Part shown: positions 1 through 11,400 of the stretch, in pieces
How the letters are laid out: the number at the start of each line of letters is the position of its first letter
Position numbering within the stretch: position 1 is the first letter of the stretch
Assembly (NCBI GenBank): GCA_004835665.1
Contig: RBKR01000026.1
Span: 806,001-870,000 of the forward strand
From: Phoma sp. XZ068
Taxonomy: Eukaryota; Ascomycota; Dothideomycetes; Pleosporales; Didymellaceae
Direction: 5' to 3'
Length of the DNA stretch: 64,000 bases
Made by a program: the position numbers and the translations under genes
The notes under the pieces: model-generated
The model's database searches: none
What the model was told of the DNA's origin: nothing
The model's input: only the letters and a program-made list of their open reading frames with translations

Positions 1-303
1 GCCTCATCAACTACGAGTTCTTTCAATAATGAATACAAGCGCACAATACGGTACTGTAGTCTTGGCGCTGTTGTAGTGTTGATTTTGTCGAGTACTTACT
101 TGCACATGCTCGACGTCTAGACCAGATGGACAGACATCCCTACTAGCGCCCGCCCCTGACCTCCGCAGCACCCCCGAGAAGCGCATACTTGATTATTCGC
201 ACGCGTGTCTTCTTCCTTCTTGACGTCTCACTAGCTCAACGATTCGCAGGCTCGACCACTCGCAGGCTCGACAACTCGCTCTCGCTAGCTCGACGATGCG
301 GGA
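1..303. other. 5' flank of the metallophosphoesterase gene
   Basis: No gene is visible. The last 60 bases contain two copies of the 12-mer CGCAGGCTCGAC (around 245-272) followed by related CTCG-rich sequence just before the ATG at 304. It probably carries the promoter and 5' UTR of the downstream gene, but no clear TATA element is seen. Confidence 0.5.
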
Positions 304-2121
304 ATGCAGCTCTCGCGCTTTCTGTTCGCAATCGCTGCGGTTTTGCTGCCGGTAGCACTGTTTGGCTCGACATGGCTGTATCTGTATCCTTTCTTCCATG
401 GGTGTGGATTTCCGCAACCTAGCAACACATCGCTGCCTCTACTCTCGTCGCAGGCTCCGTCCGGGCTCACGTCGCAGGCTCCGTTTCGCCTCCTCGCCCT
501 CGGCGACCCCCAACTCGAAGGCGATTCCTCGCTCCCCGACCCCAACGCGCCCGTCTTCCCGTCCTGCGCAAACGTGCTCGAAGACCTCCGCAATGCGCGC
601 TTCGACCCGCCAGATGTGCGCGACATTCTCCTCGCGGCGGCCAAGGGTGCGGCCAAGGACCTCGGCGTGTGGCTGGAGGGGTATCGCAAGATGATCGACC
701 TGTGGGGCAACGACTGGTATCTCGCGCACATTGTGCGCAGTCTGCGGTGGTGGACGGAGCCCACGCATATCAGCGTGTTAGGAGATTTGCTGGGGAGCCA
801 GTGGATTACGGATGGCGAGTTTGAGAAGCGCGCGGGGCGGTACTGGGGCACTGTTATGCGGGGGTTGGAGAAGGTGCCCGATGCGACGATGGGGGTGTAT
901 GTGGAGAGCGATCACTACGATGAGCCGGAGGAGGAGCGGGAGAAGTCGTGGGGTGGGTGGATGGAGGTCCTTGGTGAGGAGAAGGCGTGGGCGAAGCGCG
1001 TTATCAATATTGCGGGCAATCACGATATCGGGTATGCGGGGGACATTGACAATGCGCGTGTCGAGCGGTTCGAGCGCGCGTTTGGGAGCGTGAATTGGGA
1101 TATTTGGTTTACCCTGCCCAACACGACAGCGACCGATACTGCCAAAACAGTAGACGACACTCCCCCGCCGGCCCTCCGCCTCGTCGTTCTCAACACCATG
1201 AACCTCGATACCCCGGCCTACACGGATTCGTTACAGCAGGAAACATACGCCTTCATGAACCACGTCATCACCACCTCGCGCCCCGTCACGGACAAGACCC
1301 ACGCCACCATCCTGCTCACCCACATCCCCCTGCACAAGGACCCCGGCATCTGCGTCGACAGCCCGTTCTTTGACTACTTCGACAGCGGCCACGGCATCAA
1401 GGAGCAGAACATGCTGTCCGAGCACGGCAGTAAGATCGTGCTGGAAAGCATCTTCGGGCTGAACAAAGAGGTCGGCGCAGAGGGTCAGGGGTTGGGGCGG
1501 CGTGGGATAATCCTCAACGGACATGACCACGAAGGGTGCGATGTCCTGCACTACATCCGGCAGCCCGGCGCTCCGTCGTGCAGTGCAGACGACGTCGCAA
1601 GTGAGGATGCGTATTGGCCCACTTCATCCAACGAGACGAGCAGTATGACTGGCGTGTCTGACGAGGCTGCGGCCAACGATACAGCGCAAGAACCTGTACA
1701 AGAAGGCTGGAAGGCGCGCCCCTTCCCACCGCGGTCTTTCGACATCGCCCAGGACAACTCCTGCACGCATATCCCGTCCTCCCCGCACCTCCGCGAGATC
1801 ACGCTGCGCAGCATGATGGGTGATTTCTCAGGGTACGCAGGCTTCCTATCTGCATGGTTCGACTACGAGACACGCGAGTGGGTTCTCGAGTTCAGCACGT
1901 GTGGGGTGGGTGTTCAGCACTGGTGGTGGGCGGTTCATATCGTCGATTTGATCGCGGTGGTGGCTGTGATCGGGGGAGTCATCGCACGGGGCGTGGAGAG
2001 TATGAGATCAAATGAGGTGGTGAAGACGAAGACGACGACGACAACGATAAGCAAGAAGACGACAGTCGTCGAACTCAACGTACCTGCACGTCCTGTACAA
2101 CCTCGACAGCAAAAACGATAA
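304..2121 (+). CDS. TED1/CDC1-type metallophosphoesterase
   Basis: This single-exon gene encodes 605 residues. An N-terminal hydrophobic segment (residues about 7-28) acts as signal anchor, and a second hydrophobic stretch near residues 540-560 follows a Trp-rich patch, so the catalytic domain should sit in the ER lumen between two membrane segments. The calcineurin-like metal-binding motifs appear in order: GDPQ, GD in VLGDLLGS, GNHD, a THIP histidine and GHDH. This arrangement matches the yeast Ted1/Cdc1 family, which remodels ethanolamine-phosphate on GPI glycans and aids ER exit of GPI proteins. The tail after the second membrane segment is Lys/Thr-rich. The stop lies 33 bases from the stop of the convergent oxidoreductase gene. 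Family membership is clear from the motifs; the exact substrate is inferred from the family. Confidence 0.9.
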   Translation: MQLSRFLFAIAAVLLPVALFGSTWLYLYPFFHGCGFPQPSNTSLPLLSSQAPSGLTSQAPFRLLALGDPQLEGDSSLPDPNAPVFPSCANVLEDLRNARFDPPDVRDILLAAAKGAAKDLGVWLEGYRKMIDLWGNDWYLAHIVRSLRWWTEPTHISVLGDLLGSQWITDGEFEKRAGRYWGTVMRGLEKVPDATMGVYVESDHYDEPEEEREKSWGGWMEVLGEEKAWAKRVINIAGNHDIGYAGDIDNARVERFERAFGSVNWDIWFTLPNTTATDTAKTVDDTPPPALRLVVLNTMNLDTPAYTDSLQQETYAFMNHVITTSRPVTDKTHATILLTHIPLHKDPGICVDSPFFDYFDSGHGIKEQNMLSEHGSKIVLESIFGLNKEVGAEGQGLGRRGIILNGHDHEGCDVLHYIRQPGAPSCSADDVASEDAYWPTSSNETSSMTGVSDEAAANDTAQEPVQEGWKARPFPPRSFDIAQDNSCTHIPSSPHLREITLRSMMGDFSGYAGFLSAWFDYETREWVLEFSTCGVGVQHWWWAVHIVDLIAVVAVIGGVIARGVESMRSNEVVKTKTTTTTISKKTTVVELNVPARPVQPRQQKR

Positions 2122-2154
2122 TGATAACGAACAAGATCAATTCATTACATGTAT

Positions 2155-4306
2155 CTACTCCGTCAACTTCAAAAACCCCTGTGCATCCTCCCTAATCATC
2201 TCCGCCGCCCCCTCGCCAATCCCATACGCAACCATCTGCGTGTGTCCGTTGTTGAGGCGCGGGATACTACTCACGTCTGCGACGCGCAGGCCACGGACGC
2301 CGCGGACGCGGAGGCGCGAGTCGAGGACTGCGGTGGGCGAGGATGCGGGGCCCATTGCGCATGTTGAGGAGGGATGGTAGCCTATATATCATCATCAGTC
2401 GCCATCCATGCAGTAAGTCAGACCGGGTAAAACAAAATTCAAAACTCACAAGTCGTTACATTCTCCCTCACGTACTCAACCCACTCCTCCCTCCCCTTAT
2501 ACCTATGATGTCCCTTCTCAGCAGGCCAACTCCCCTTCACTACCCCCTTCGTTCCCTTTCCCCTCATAACAATCTCATTCGCAAACGCACACGCCTCACT
2601 CAGCACAAGCGTATCCAACTCCTCGGCCAGGTAATTATGATCGACGACCGGATTATCCTTCGCGTCGGCAGACGCTAAGGTAACGCTGCCGCGCGAGCGC
2701 TGGTTGAATAGCAGTGTGCACAGCCCGAAGACGTGGGATGAGGTGGGGAAGTCGGTGTATTGTTTTGGGCCGCCGTAGAGCTCGGTGTTCCAGTATTCGG
2801 TGTGGGGTTGCGATGGTAAGAGGCCCATTGGGTCGCGGCCTGGAGCGTGCGGGGAGGAGGTCCAGAGTGGGGAGGTGGAGAGGCGGGGGGTGAGGCGGGC
2901 GTAGGAGAAGATTCCTTGATGTCATGTTAGTGAGGGGGAGAGAGAGGGGGAACGGGGTGAGGATGGATGTACCGAAGGGAAAGGTACTGAGGAGACCGGT
3001 CTTCTTCTCTTTGTACTGCGCGTATGTCGTTTCGATTGCGTTGTTGTGGTATGCGAGGTAGTCGTTTGTGAGGTTTGGTTCGGATACTTCGTAGAAGATG
3101 AAGACGAGCTGGTCATCATTAGCACACCCTCTATCCACTTTCCAAGTATCAATTTTCAAGATCAGGTACGTACAGGGTGATCTTGCAGATTCTGCCCAAC
3201 GCCTGGTAACTCGACTTTACACTCTATCCCGTGCTTCGCCAGCTCTTCCTTCGGGCCTAGACCAGACCGCATTAAGATCGCAGGACTGCAGTATGCGCCC
3301 GCCGAGACGATGACTTCCTTCCTCGCGTGATATTCAATCTTCTTCCCGGCTTTCGACACCGCAGCGACACCCGTGGCGGTAAGTTCACCCGCCTTGTCAG
3401 ACAACAGGATCTTGTCTACCACCACCTCCGTCTTGATCGTGATATTCGCCCGCTTGTAGCCCTTGGTGATGAAGTCGGCTGCCGTTGTGCGAATCCCCTG
3501 GTGTACTGTGCGCGGCACGTCACCGCAGCCATGCGATGTCTCGCCTGTGGAGAACATGTCTGGGTGGTAGGGAAGTCCCATGTCGATCATGCTCTCCTTG
3601 ACGCGCTCAGAGATGGGCGCTAGATCGTGGGGCTCGATGTGTAGAGGGCCGGATGTACCATGGACGGACATATCCGCCTTATGCCAGTCTTTCTGGTGCA
3701 TGGTTTCCGCCTGTGGAGGTTAGTCAACTCCATCCACAAACAGTGAAGAAGTGTGGACGAGTGAGGTTTTCTTGCCTTCGCCATGTATCCCCACATCTTA
3801 TCGCCCGTCCACTCCTCCATCCCCCAGTCATCATAGTCCTGCTTCGTCCCGCGGATACACAGCGTTCCATTCACGCCGCTGGACCCGCCGAGGAAGCGGC
3901 CCCGGCTGGCTTTGACCTGTCTACCGCCGACGCTGCTCATCGGCTGCGTGACGATATTCCAGTCCGTCTCGCTGTCGAAGTTCTTGCTCCATCTAACACG
4001 ACGTCAATACATCACATAAGTAAGTAGAGATGTAGATCGAGCTTACCCGCCCGCCATATGCACATTCTCTAAATCCGCACTGTCAGGCCCAGCCTCGAGA
4101 ACAAGAATCTTCGCTTCCGTATCCTCTGCCAGACGCCCTGCTATCACGCATCCCGACGTGCCTCCACTGCGCTTGTTAGCTTCCCTGCAACATTCTATAG
4201 CTGACGTCTACTCGTACCCGCAGATAATATAATCGTACACCTCCGCCGGATCAACAGAATCAACACGTTCGAGCGGCATGGCGAGATATGTATGCGAGTA
4301 TGACAT
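2155..4306 (-). CDS. GMC-family FAD oxidoreductase (choline dehydrogenase/aryl-alcohol oxidase-like)
   Basis: Seven exons: 4306-4218, 4166-4047, 3992-3776, 3710-3174, 3108-2973, 2914-2450 and 2381-2155, giving 596 residues. The N-terminus has the GMC dinucleotide fold; the first splice junction rebuilds YIICGGGTSGCVIAGRL, and GGSSGVNG follows. The C-terminal part has YHPSSTCAMGP and RVADVSSIP...NGHTQMVAYGIGEGAA, the active-site His/Asn region of the family. There is no signal peptide, so it is probably intracellular. Intron 3 (3775-3711) begins with GC instead of GT (AAG|GCAAGA ... CCACAG|GCG); all other introns are GT-AG. The substrate cannot be told from sequence; GMC enzymes oxidise alcohols or sugars with FAD. 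It is convergent with the phosphoesterase gene. Confidence 0.88.
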
Positions 4307-5151
4307 CTACAGCTGATGGATGCAGCTCTTTATGCGGTCCACGAAGCTTACACGGAAAGAGGCCGCGTTGTTTCCGCTGAGAGATCCTAGTTTCCGGGTA
4401 GCATGGGGTGATCTGCAGCTTGTGTACTGTAGTACCCCATACTAAGCACTAAGTCTGTGAGACGCGCGGTACCTCATGGTACATGTCTAGTAGAATTGCT
4501 ACCGTTCAATTGCTGCATCTCAGAGGTGTAGTCTTCAGACCCTCACTGTGCATCGACGCTGATTCACTGTACGGGCCTGCACCTACGAGGGTACATACCC
4601 GTACCAAATCTAGCGATCAAGACTCGGAAGCCTCGCCGGTGTACACCGAGCAATTTAGGACTGAAACCAGGTGCGTGGAGCGCATCGTTAGTTGTGTACC
4701 ATGTGGATCCACGCAGGTAGACTAGTGATGGTGTAGGAGTTGGTGCCCCGCAATTGCGGGGTCCCCAGATCCGGTGGGCGTCCTGGGAAGAACGCGGCAT
4801 TGGATGTTGTAGCACGGATATTAACACAGATGTGGTTATTTGCGAGAAGAAGAGTTTCCTTAGAGTAGGATTGGTGAGATTTTTAATCAACATCCTTGTG
4901 TGTGTGTGGTGTGTATGAAGTTGTGCTTTCATTAGCCTTGCATATAAGCCTCGTAGAAGATATAATCTGCTTGCCGTGTATAATCTTCAAGATAAGCCTT
5001 TTTGTATTGATTAAGGCAAGAATAATTGCTCGTATATATGCTCAAGCTTTGCATCCAGTCCAACTCCGAACTATATGCTCAATACAATCCATCATCCAGC
5101 GCAGCTCATCCGAATCCCCACACCCCAAATGCAAAGAAACCACGACATCGC
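4307..5151. other. intergenic region, GMC oxidoreductase promoter side
   Basis: No supported gene. It holds the upstream region of the GMC gene and the 3' flank of the bZIP gene. GTAC-rich short palindromic strings lie around 4425-4485, and the stretch after 4850 is AT-rich with a short GT run near 4898. Open frames here are short and lack recognisable motifs. Confidence 0.5.
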
Positions 5152-5889
5152 CTACACCCCACTGATATACTCCAACAAACCCTTCAACGTCCTATTCTCC
5201 ACCCTACATCCCTCGCCCGCCCGCATCGCCCGCCGATACCCCTGGCTCAACCACATGCGGATCAGCTCTGGATCGACATTGCGCACGTTCTGCTGCGAAA
5301 TCATGACAAACGCCTGCGCGCACAACGTCGTGCTCTCCGACGGACTGGGCGGCGGCCGCGTCTTGCAGGTTGAGCACTCCGGGTCTGCAGTGGGATCATT
5401 CTCAGCTGCCAGGGGTTCCGAAGGCGCGGACGGCGTTAGCAGAGTGTCTGAGCAGCAGGGTGGCGGACCGGCCGTAGGAAGGAGTAGCTGGAAGGAAGTA
5501 GCAATGAGGGTGGGTTCTGTGGGGATAGTTGACACGGGGAGGTCCAGCATTGAAGTGGAGAGTGGCGGGATTGACGGGGCCAGGGTAACGGCGCTGTCCA
5601 TGCGCTCAAAGTGCTTGGAGATGTCGTAGCATGCGAATGCATTGGCCGTGTCTCTTTCTGCTTTCAGGGCGGAGATTTCTGCTCTTGCGGCCGCGAGCTG
5701 GCGTTCTGCCTCTGCGAGTTTGAGCTCCAGAGAGGCGACATGGTCTCGCTGGCGTGCACGGTGGCGCCTCTGGTTCTCTCGAACACGGTTCAGGGTGTGC
5801 TCAGCAGAGACGCGCTGTTTGCGGCGCGAGACGCTGTGGTCTGATGAGGTGGAAGTGGAAGTCGGTGACGGCGCTGCTGACGGCGCCAT
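5152..5889 (-). CDS. bZIP transcription factor
   Basis: This uninterrupted gene encodes 245 residues from the ATG at 5889; the in-frame codon at 5901 is GTG, so it is not the start. A Ser/Thr/Pro-rich N-terminus leads into a basic region (NRVRENQRRHRARQRDHV, residues about 34-51) and a leucine-zipper-like coiled coil (LELKLAEAERQLAAARAEI). The basic region is the fungal N-x-x-R-E-N-Q-R-R-H-R-x-R type found in a large family of filamentous-fungal bZIP proteins that contain a conserved C-terminal helix block instead of a Cys-rich AP-1 domain. It should act in the nucleus on AP-1/CRE-like sites. Targets are unknown. The C-terminal block around PELIRMWLSQGYRRAMRAGEGC looks conserved in style. Confidence 0.85.
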   Translation of the reverse strand: MAPSAAPSPTSTSTSSDHSVSRRKQRVSAEHTLNRVRENQRRHRARQRDHVASLELKLAEAERQLAAARAEISALKAERDTANAFACYDISKHFERMDSAVTLAPSIPPLSTSMLDLPVSTIPTEPTLIATSFQLLLPTAGPPPCCSDTLLTPSAPSEPLAAENDPTADPECSTCKTRPPPSPSESTTLCAQAFVMISQQNVRNVDPELIRMWLSQGYRRAMRAGEGCRVENRTLKGLLEYISGV

Positions 5890-6280
5890 TTTGAAAATCA
5901 CAGTGGGTCAGACTTGGATATACGCTTTTTGTATAAGCGACGGCCGATGGACATGACCTTTGCGAGGTTTGAGGAGAATGTGTGAGTATTACAGAGTGAG
6001 GGCTGAAGCACGAGAAGTCAGAGGTCTTGGCGATATGTCACCGATGAAGCGGCCAGAACGCGGGAGGATCCGCCAACCGTTGCGCAGGAATACGCACCCC
6101 GCCGACTCCATGCATTTTAGGCATAGACGGCAACACAGAGTGGGGTGTGATGCAATGTCGTTAACAGGCCTGCCCCACCAGCGCCGAACAGCAACAGAGA
6201 GCAAAGGAAAGGGTACTGAAGCTCTGAGATAAATAGGATATATATTTTAAATTCTATCCTGTTACCATCAAAGAAGTAAA
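5890..6280. other. bZIP upstream region
   Basis: No gene is seen. The stretch between the bZIP start and the tRNA gene holds the bZIP promoter; no clear TATA box was found. AT-rich sequence (6236-6256) directly precedes the tRNA. Confidence 0.45.
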
Positions 6281-6352
6281 GCCTCCTTGGCCAAGTGGTA
6301 AGGCGTCGCACTTGTAATGCGAAGATCGCTCGTTCGATTCGGGTAGGTGGCA
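6281..6352 (+). tRNA. tRNA-Thr (anticodon UGU)
   Basis: A 72-base intron-less cloverleaf. The D arm is GCC/GGC with loop AAGTGGTAA; the anticodon stem is TCGCA/TGCGA with loop CTTGTAA (anticodon TGT); the variable loop is AGATC; the T arm is GCTCG/CGGGT around TTCGATT. A-box and B-box promoters are intact. The acceptor stem GCCTCCT/AGGTGGC has one T-T mismatch at pair 4-69, and the T stem has two G-T wobbles, so it may be a slightly degenerate copy. A T-run follows at 6363-6368. Confidence 0.88.
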
Positions 6353-6362
6353 TCACAACCTC

Positions 6363-6368
6363 TTTTTT
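6363..6368 (+). terminator. RNA polymerase III terminator of tRNA-Thr
   Basis: A run of six T residues starts 11 bases after the mature tRNA 3' end, as expected for Pol III termination. Confidence 0.75.
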
Positions 6369-7676
6369 GCTGTTCCAATCTCCCCACTTCTTTCCGCACT
6401 CTACCCACAGTGCTGCAGCACAAGCCTGACGTTTTGATTATATCTTTTTTTGTATCTTCATGTAGATCAAGAATTCGTGTTGATACAACGCCATCAATTT
6501 GTACAAACACCAGTGCTGCACTGCTTTACTATTATTTTTTACTTCTTCACGTAGGCATACTAGAACCGAAAACTATTATCATCACGACAAATACATGCGC
6601 GCAAGCCCCCAATCTAGTATAAAAGAATACCACGGCCCGAGATCCCCGAGATCCATGCCTTTATAACTACTGGCCCCTTCATCACAAGGCCTTTAGTACC
6701 TCAGCGCGCATCCAACCCGTTACGCCTTTCCAGAACCTAGCGCAGTTGAGATATAGCTTTGCTTCCTTTCTGCACCTGGTTCAGGTTCGCTCACTGCGCT
6801 CGCTTCAAGGCATGTTAGAGGAGAGTATTAGTCTTGAGTTAAAGAGGATGTGTGAAGTATTAGATATATTCGTTTTTGTAATAGTATTACATCGCCATTG
6901 ACATCGCTACTGTAATCGCTATATTAACAATATTCTTGTACTTATTACTGCAGCTGTCTTGTCGTTAGATTGGTGATTTCTCGTTTATTCGTTTAGAACC
7001 AAACAAGAATGGTACAGCTGTATAGTAAGCTAGTAACCTAAGAACACTGTATAAGTATAACATTCTAGTACCAATATATATGTAAAACCTGTTCGTCCGC
7101 CTAATACACTCCTACTGGCTAGCAAACCGAGCGTACACAGCTTAAATGAACCTTTTACTGTACTATGATCCCACCTAGCGAGATGAAGTACTCACAATCC
7201 TGCGTCCAGGAGACTCGGGGGTTTGTTGCTACTATCATAGTATCTATTTTCCGCTGATTTCCAGGAAACTAGTTTAGTGCATTTGAAGTCTCATAAGAAG
7301 TTGGGCGCGAAGGTATTCAAGCAATCAACTGCCCTACTCGACAGCTCTACAGCCGCCAGTATTTTGAAACTGAGAATACCAGAGCCAAAGGTCTCGCCGT
7401 CTTAATGCAATGTCGGCTGTTTTCCCTTGAGACCTGTACAATTGTGTCTAAAATACGTCGCAGTATTGGCGCGGTCGGAGCGGTGCGTTATCTGTAATAT
7501 AGGATGGATGGAGCGTTGGACTGTCGAATCGTTGGGTAGTCTCGAGAAGAGGGTGGATTATGGTTTTGATGTTACCTTCCTTCCTTCTGTCCTTTTTTGC
7601 CTCCTTGGTTGCTGGCTTCAAGATTTGAGATTCGGGATTAGGACGATAGTGCAGAACCGAGGATTACCGACCGCAT

Positions 7677-7716
7677 TGAGCGTGAGCGTGAGCATGAGCA
7701 TGAGCATGAGCATGAA
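7677..7716. repeat. GAGCGT/GAGCAT hexamer microsatellite
   Basis: About six tandem GAGCRT hexamers in a row. In one frame they would encode alternating Ser-Val/Ser-Met, but the surrounding open frame has no other protein signature. Confidence 0.8.
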
Positions 7717-7867
7717 TGTAACTATATTGCCCTGTTTAATTCAATTAATCCCCGCTCATTACTACAACGACGACTGGTATGACTACTTCGACAGATACTC
7801 CGACTAGTACTCGGACTGGTAAAACTACTACGACTAGAATAACTACGACTGGTATATAACACCCCAT

Positions 7868-7950
7868 TCACCCCCCCACCCCCCCCCCTCTAACGTATCC
7901 CTTCATCCCATTATCCCATTACCCCTTCATCCCATTATCCTCCACTGCAT
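7868..7950. repeat. C-tract followed by CCCATTA/CCCTTCAT repeats
   Basis: A nearly pure C run (about 7870-7888) is followed by an imperfect duplication of CCCTTCATCCCATTATCC. The + strand is strongly pyrimidine-biased here. Confidence 0.7.
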
Positions 7951-8149
7951 CAAGCCTCCGTGTCCAAACTTCAACAATCATCAAAACGGTCAGAAACGAG
8001 AAACAAGATGAACAGAGGACCATCTGAATAGCTCAGAAATAGTTGAGAATAGGGTAAAGGTGAACTACGGGCAGGTAGGAACACCGCAGTCGCAGTCGCA
8101 GTTGCAATCGCGGTTGCAATCGCTGTAGGTGTAGGTGTAGGTTTCGGAA

Positions 8150-8345
8150 CTAGGAAGTCCTCGTCTTACTGGTCCTCGTTGTCCTCATCTTCGTCCTCAT
8201 GGGATCTAGGAAGTCCTTTTGTCGTACTGATCTGGGTCCTCCTTCGTCGTCGTACTCATCTGGGTCCTCCTTCGTCGTCGTGTTACTCCTCCTTCTCCAT
8301 CGTCGTCGTGTTACTCCTCCTCCACCTCCTCCTCTTCCATCGTCG
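8150..8345. repeat. pyrimidine-rich tandem repeat (TCCTCCTTCGTCGTCGT type)
   Basis: Degenerate tandem copies of roughly 28-32 bases containing CTGGGTCCTCCTTCGTCGT and TCGTCGTCGTGTTACTCCTC. The + strand is almost all T, C and G with very little A. It sits 150 bases past the tricalbin stop codon on the opposite strand. Confidence 0.7.
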
Positions 8346-8488
8346 GTCATCATCTACGCAAAAAAAAAACCACCATACACCCCACCACCCCACATCCACC
8401 CCAGACATTAAATCCCACGTGCCTCACCACACCCATCACACGCCGCACACCCCCACCCACGCCCGGGCTTCAAACACGAACAAGCCTC

Positions 8489-11400
8489 CTAAGCCCCCGG
8501 CGGCGCAGGACTCCTCTCCTTCCCCCTACTCAGCAACCCCCTCCTCTCCTTCTGCACGCGCGGACTAACACTGCCGACCTGACTCACCGCATCAGCGGGA
8601 GTAAAAGAACTCCTAATCACCACCATGCCCTTGCCGACACCGACATTCTTCTCTCCGCCAGACCCAGAGTCGTCGATGGTGAACTGCGCATCGCCGAGCT
8701 CCTCGTCGCGACCGAAAGTAGCGTGGTCTTTGACCGTGACTTTGAAAAACGCATCAGCTGCGCAGGGCACTTTGAAGGATTCGTCGGGAAACTCGACGGA
8801 GCCGGTGGAGGTCTTGATGTGGTCTGTTTTGTGGACGTCTTTTTTGCCGTGGTGGATGAAGACGCGGAGATTGGTGTTGGGCGGGAAGCCATCTGCAGAC
8901 ACGATTTGAATAGTCGCTGTGCCCTGTTCTGCAGAGCCGGGTGTGCCGTCTTTGCGGCTCGCGAAGGACTGCGCGCCCCAGCTGCGGTGGCGGTTGTGGT
9001 CCGAGGTGTTGCGGGAGGGGGTAGTGGGTTCGGCGGAGATGGAGGTTGAGTTTCCGCCTTCGATGGAGACGAGGGGGACGTCCATGCTGGGTCTGTCGAC
9101 GGAGTCGGGGCGTTCAAAGTCTTCGTCGCCGTTTGCGCCGCGCGACTTTCTGCGCTTGAAGCCCCGGCCGAGGAAGGTGCCTGCGCGGACGACGTTGCCG
9201 CCGACAAAGGCAGCGCCCTTGCCAACACCCTTCACCGGGGCGCCGATGACCTTGCCGGGGACGGCGAATGTGCCGGAGAAGGTGGACGAGCCCTGGCGTG
9301 CGCGAACGACGTAGTCGGGCTTGAACAGCATTCTAAGCCTGATGGCGCCGCTCTTGCCGTCCAACCCAAGCGTGACCTCCTGCTGCTGGAACGGCTCGAG
9401 GATCTCGAGATTGATCGCCGACTTGCCGAGGAAATCCGCCTTGTCGCCAAAGTCCCAGTCGTAGACGTTGACGACAAAGTCTGCTGCTGTCCGGCTGCGT
9501 ACCGGCACCTCAAAGTACTCATTCCACGCGGGGTGCAGCGTCTTCTTCTGCGTCTTCGTCTTGTACACCTCCTTGTCGTTGAGGACAAACTTGCAGTACG
9601 GGTCGGAGAAGCCGTTGCGGTCGGCGGCTGGCAGATCAGCTGCATCCAGAACGTCAACGCGGAGAGTGCCCTGGTTGTTGAACGACTCGCTGGGATCCAG
9701 GCGCATCTTGACGGGGAGGTACTTGAGGCTGACGGTGATCTTGCTCTCCTTTCCGTTCTTGTCTTTGAGGGTGAGTTGTGTTGCTGTGTACAAGCATCGT
9801 CGTAGTGTGTCGATGGTGCTGCCTGTGAGTTTAGCCATGACATGGTCTTCGTCTCCGTCGCCATCCTTATCGATCTTCTCGATGATACGCAGCGTGATCT
9901 TGGAAAAGTCGAGTTCGCGGACCATGGTGTCGCCGACTGGAGGAGTCAGTAGGCGTCATAATCAGGAGTGGAAGACTCACCCTCGCCAAAGGTCATATGG
10001 CGACTCTTAATCTTGGCGCTGGAGTAGCTCGGGTACGCCATATCATCCATAAGAATATCAATATACCCGCCCGTCTCCGCAAACTCGCCATCAATAAGCT
10101 TGAACACAAGAAGACCAGATTCTACAACAAGTCAGCCTTGATCTAATAATAGGATAAGATGTGGGTGCAGGCGAGACAAACTCAACCACCTGTATAATCC
10201 CACATCCTTCCGACGCAGCTTACCATACTGCTGCAGATCCTCGGCGTTGAGGCGCAGCTTCTCGATCTTGGGCTTCTGGGGAACCTGCTCGTCCTGCTGT
10301 TGCTCGTTCTTCTCGAGCTGTTTGGCGAGATCGGCGCCGCTGCCGTGGTTCGAGCTGGGTGCGAGGGAGGAGATGGTGCCCGCGGTTTCGGACCTGTTGA
10401 GTTGGCTCGCGCCGGACGCAGTGCGCGCGTGGTTTGAGAGCGCCGTCTTTGAGCCTGCCGTTTGGGAGCTAGGCGTGCGCGACAGGCCGCTGGGTGTTGA
10501 TTCTTCCGACTCTTCTTCGTCCTCGTCAGGATCCCAGGTAGGAATCGTAGGGTAGAACGAGCATGTGTAGTTCAGCGTGCCCTTGTGAGCTGAGGTACCT
10601 GACATCCGCAGCGGTCCAGGCGTAATCTGCTTCTGCTCGTGGACGGCATACTCGCCGCTCTCATCCTGCTGGACGTAGTCGCCCGCAGACAGCTCGACGT
10701 GTCCCAGTGAGCGGTCCTTGCCCAGCGTCTCCTCGTCCATGACTTCGAGAGTCAGCTTCTCGCGGACAGTGTGGATGGGGATGTAAACGACTTCATCCCA
10801 GTCGGGGTTCAAGTTGTTCTTGAAGGTGACGGTTCGACCCTTTTCAACACCAGAGAGTAGAACACGCACATATGGATCCGACTTGCCCATAGTCTCGAGG
10901 TTCCTCAAGTCGCGCGCACTCTGGAAGTGCAATCTCATAACACCAATCGGCGTGAGGTATCCACCAGAAGACAGCGAGCCCTTGAGTGCAACCGGCTTCC
11001 ATTCAAGCTTCATCTTCGCGCGACCGGTCTGGGCTCCAGCTAGATTATACCACTCATGACCCTTGGCTGTCAGCTCGAGCATGTCGTCGATGGTAATCTG
11101 GTAGGTTCCGAGGATAGGATCCGCAGCGAGATCGCGATCATCCTTGATGACTACGCCAAGCTTCGCCTTCTTACGGTCTGTGATGAGCATTTCCTTGCTC
11201 GCATCGGGCCAGATGGGGATGTTCGTGCGCTTCATAGTGCGTGACTTGTGGACCTCGCGGCCGTTAAGTAGCAGAACAGCATACGGGCTGAGCTGGCCAA
11301 TCATGCTCTTGGTGCCGTCCAGATCCTTGGCCTGCTCAACAGTGAACTTGATGATACCCGTGCGCGACTCTGGTGGAGGCTCCTTGGTGCCGTCTTGCAG

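Larger units (their letters stand above)
6369..8488. other. 2.1 kb gene-free stretch with simple repeats
   Basis: No supported protein gene. Open frames are short and follow repeat sequence. The second half contains hexamer repeats, a C-tract and pyrimidine-rich repeats listed separately. The stretch lies downstream of the tricalbin stop codon, so part may be its 3' UTR. Confidence 0.55.

Noticed and set aside
7427..7807. Open frame of 126 codons on the + strand
   Set aside because: It runs through a GAGCRT microsatellite, has no motif and lies in repeat-rich DNA; more likely chance.
8074..8140. Short regular repeats considered as a CRISPR-like array
   Set aside because: They are 6-base microsatellites without spacers, in a eukaryotic genome.
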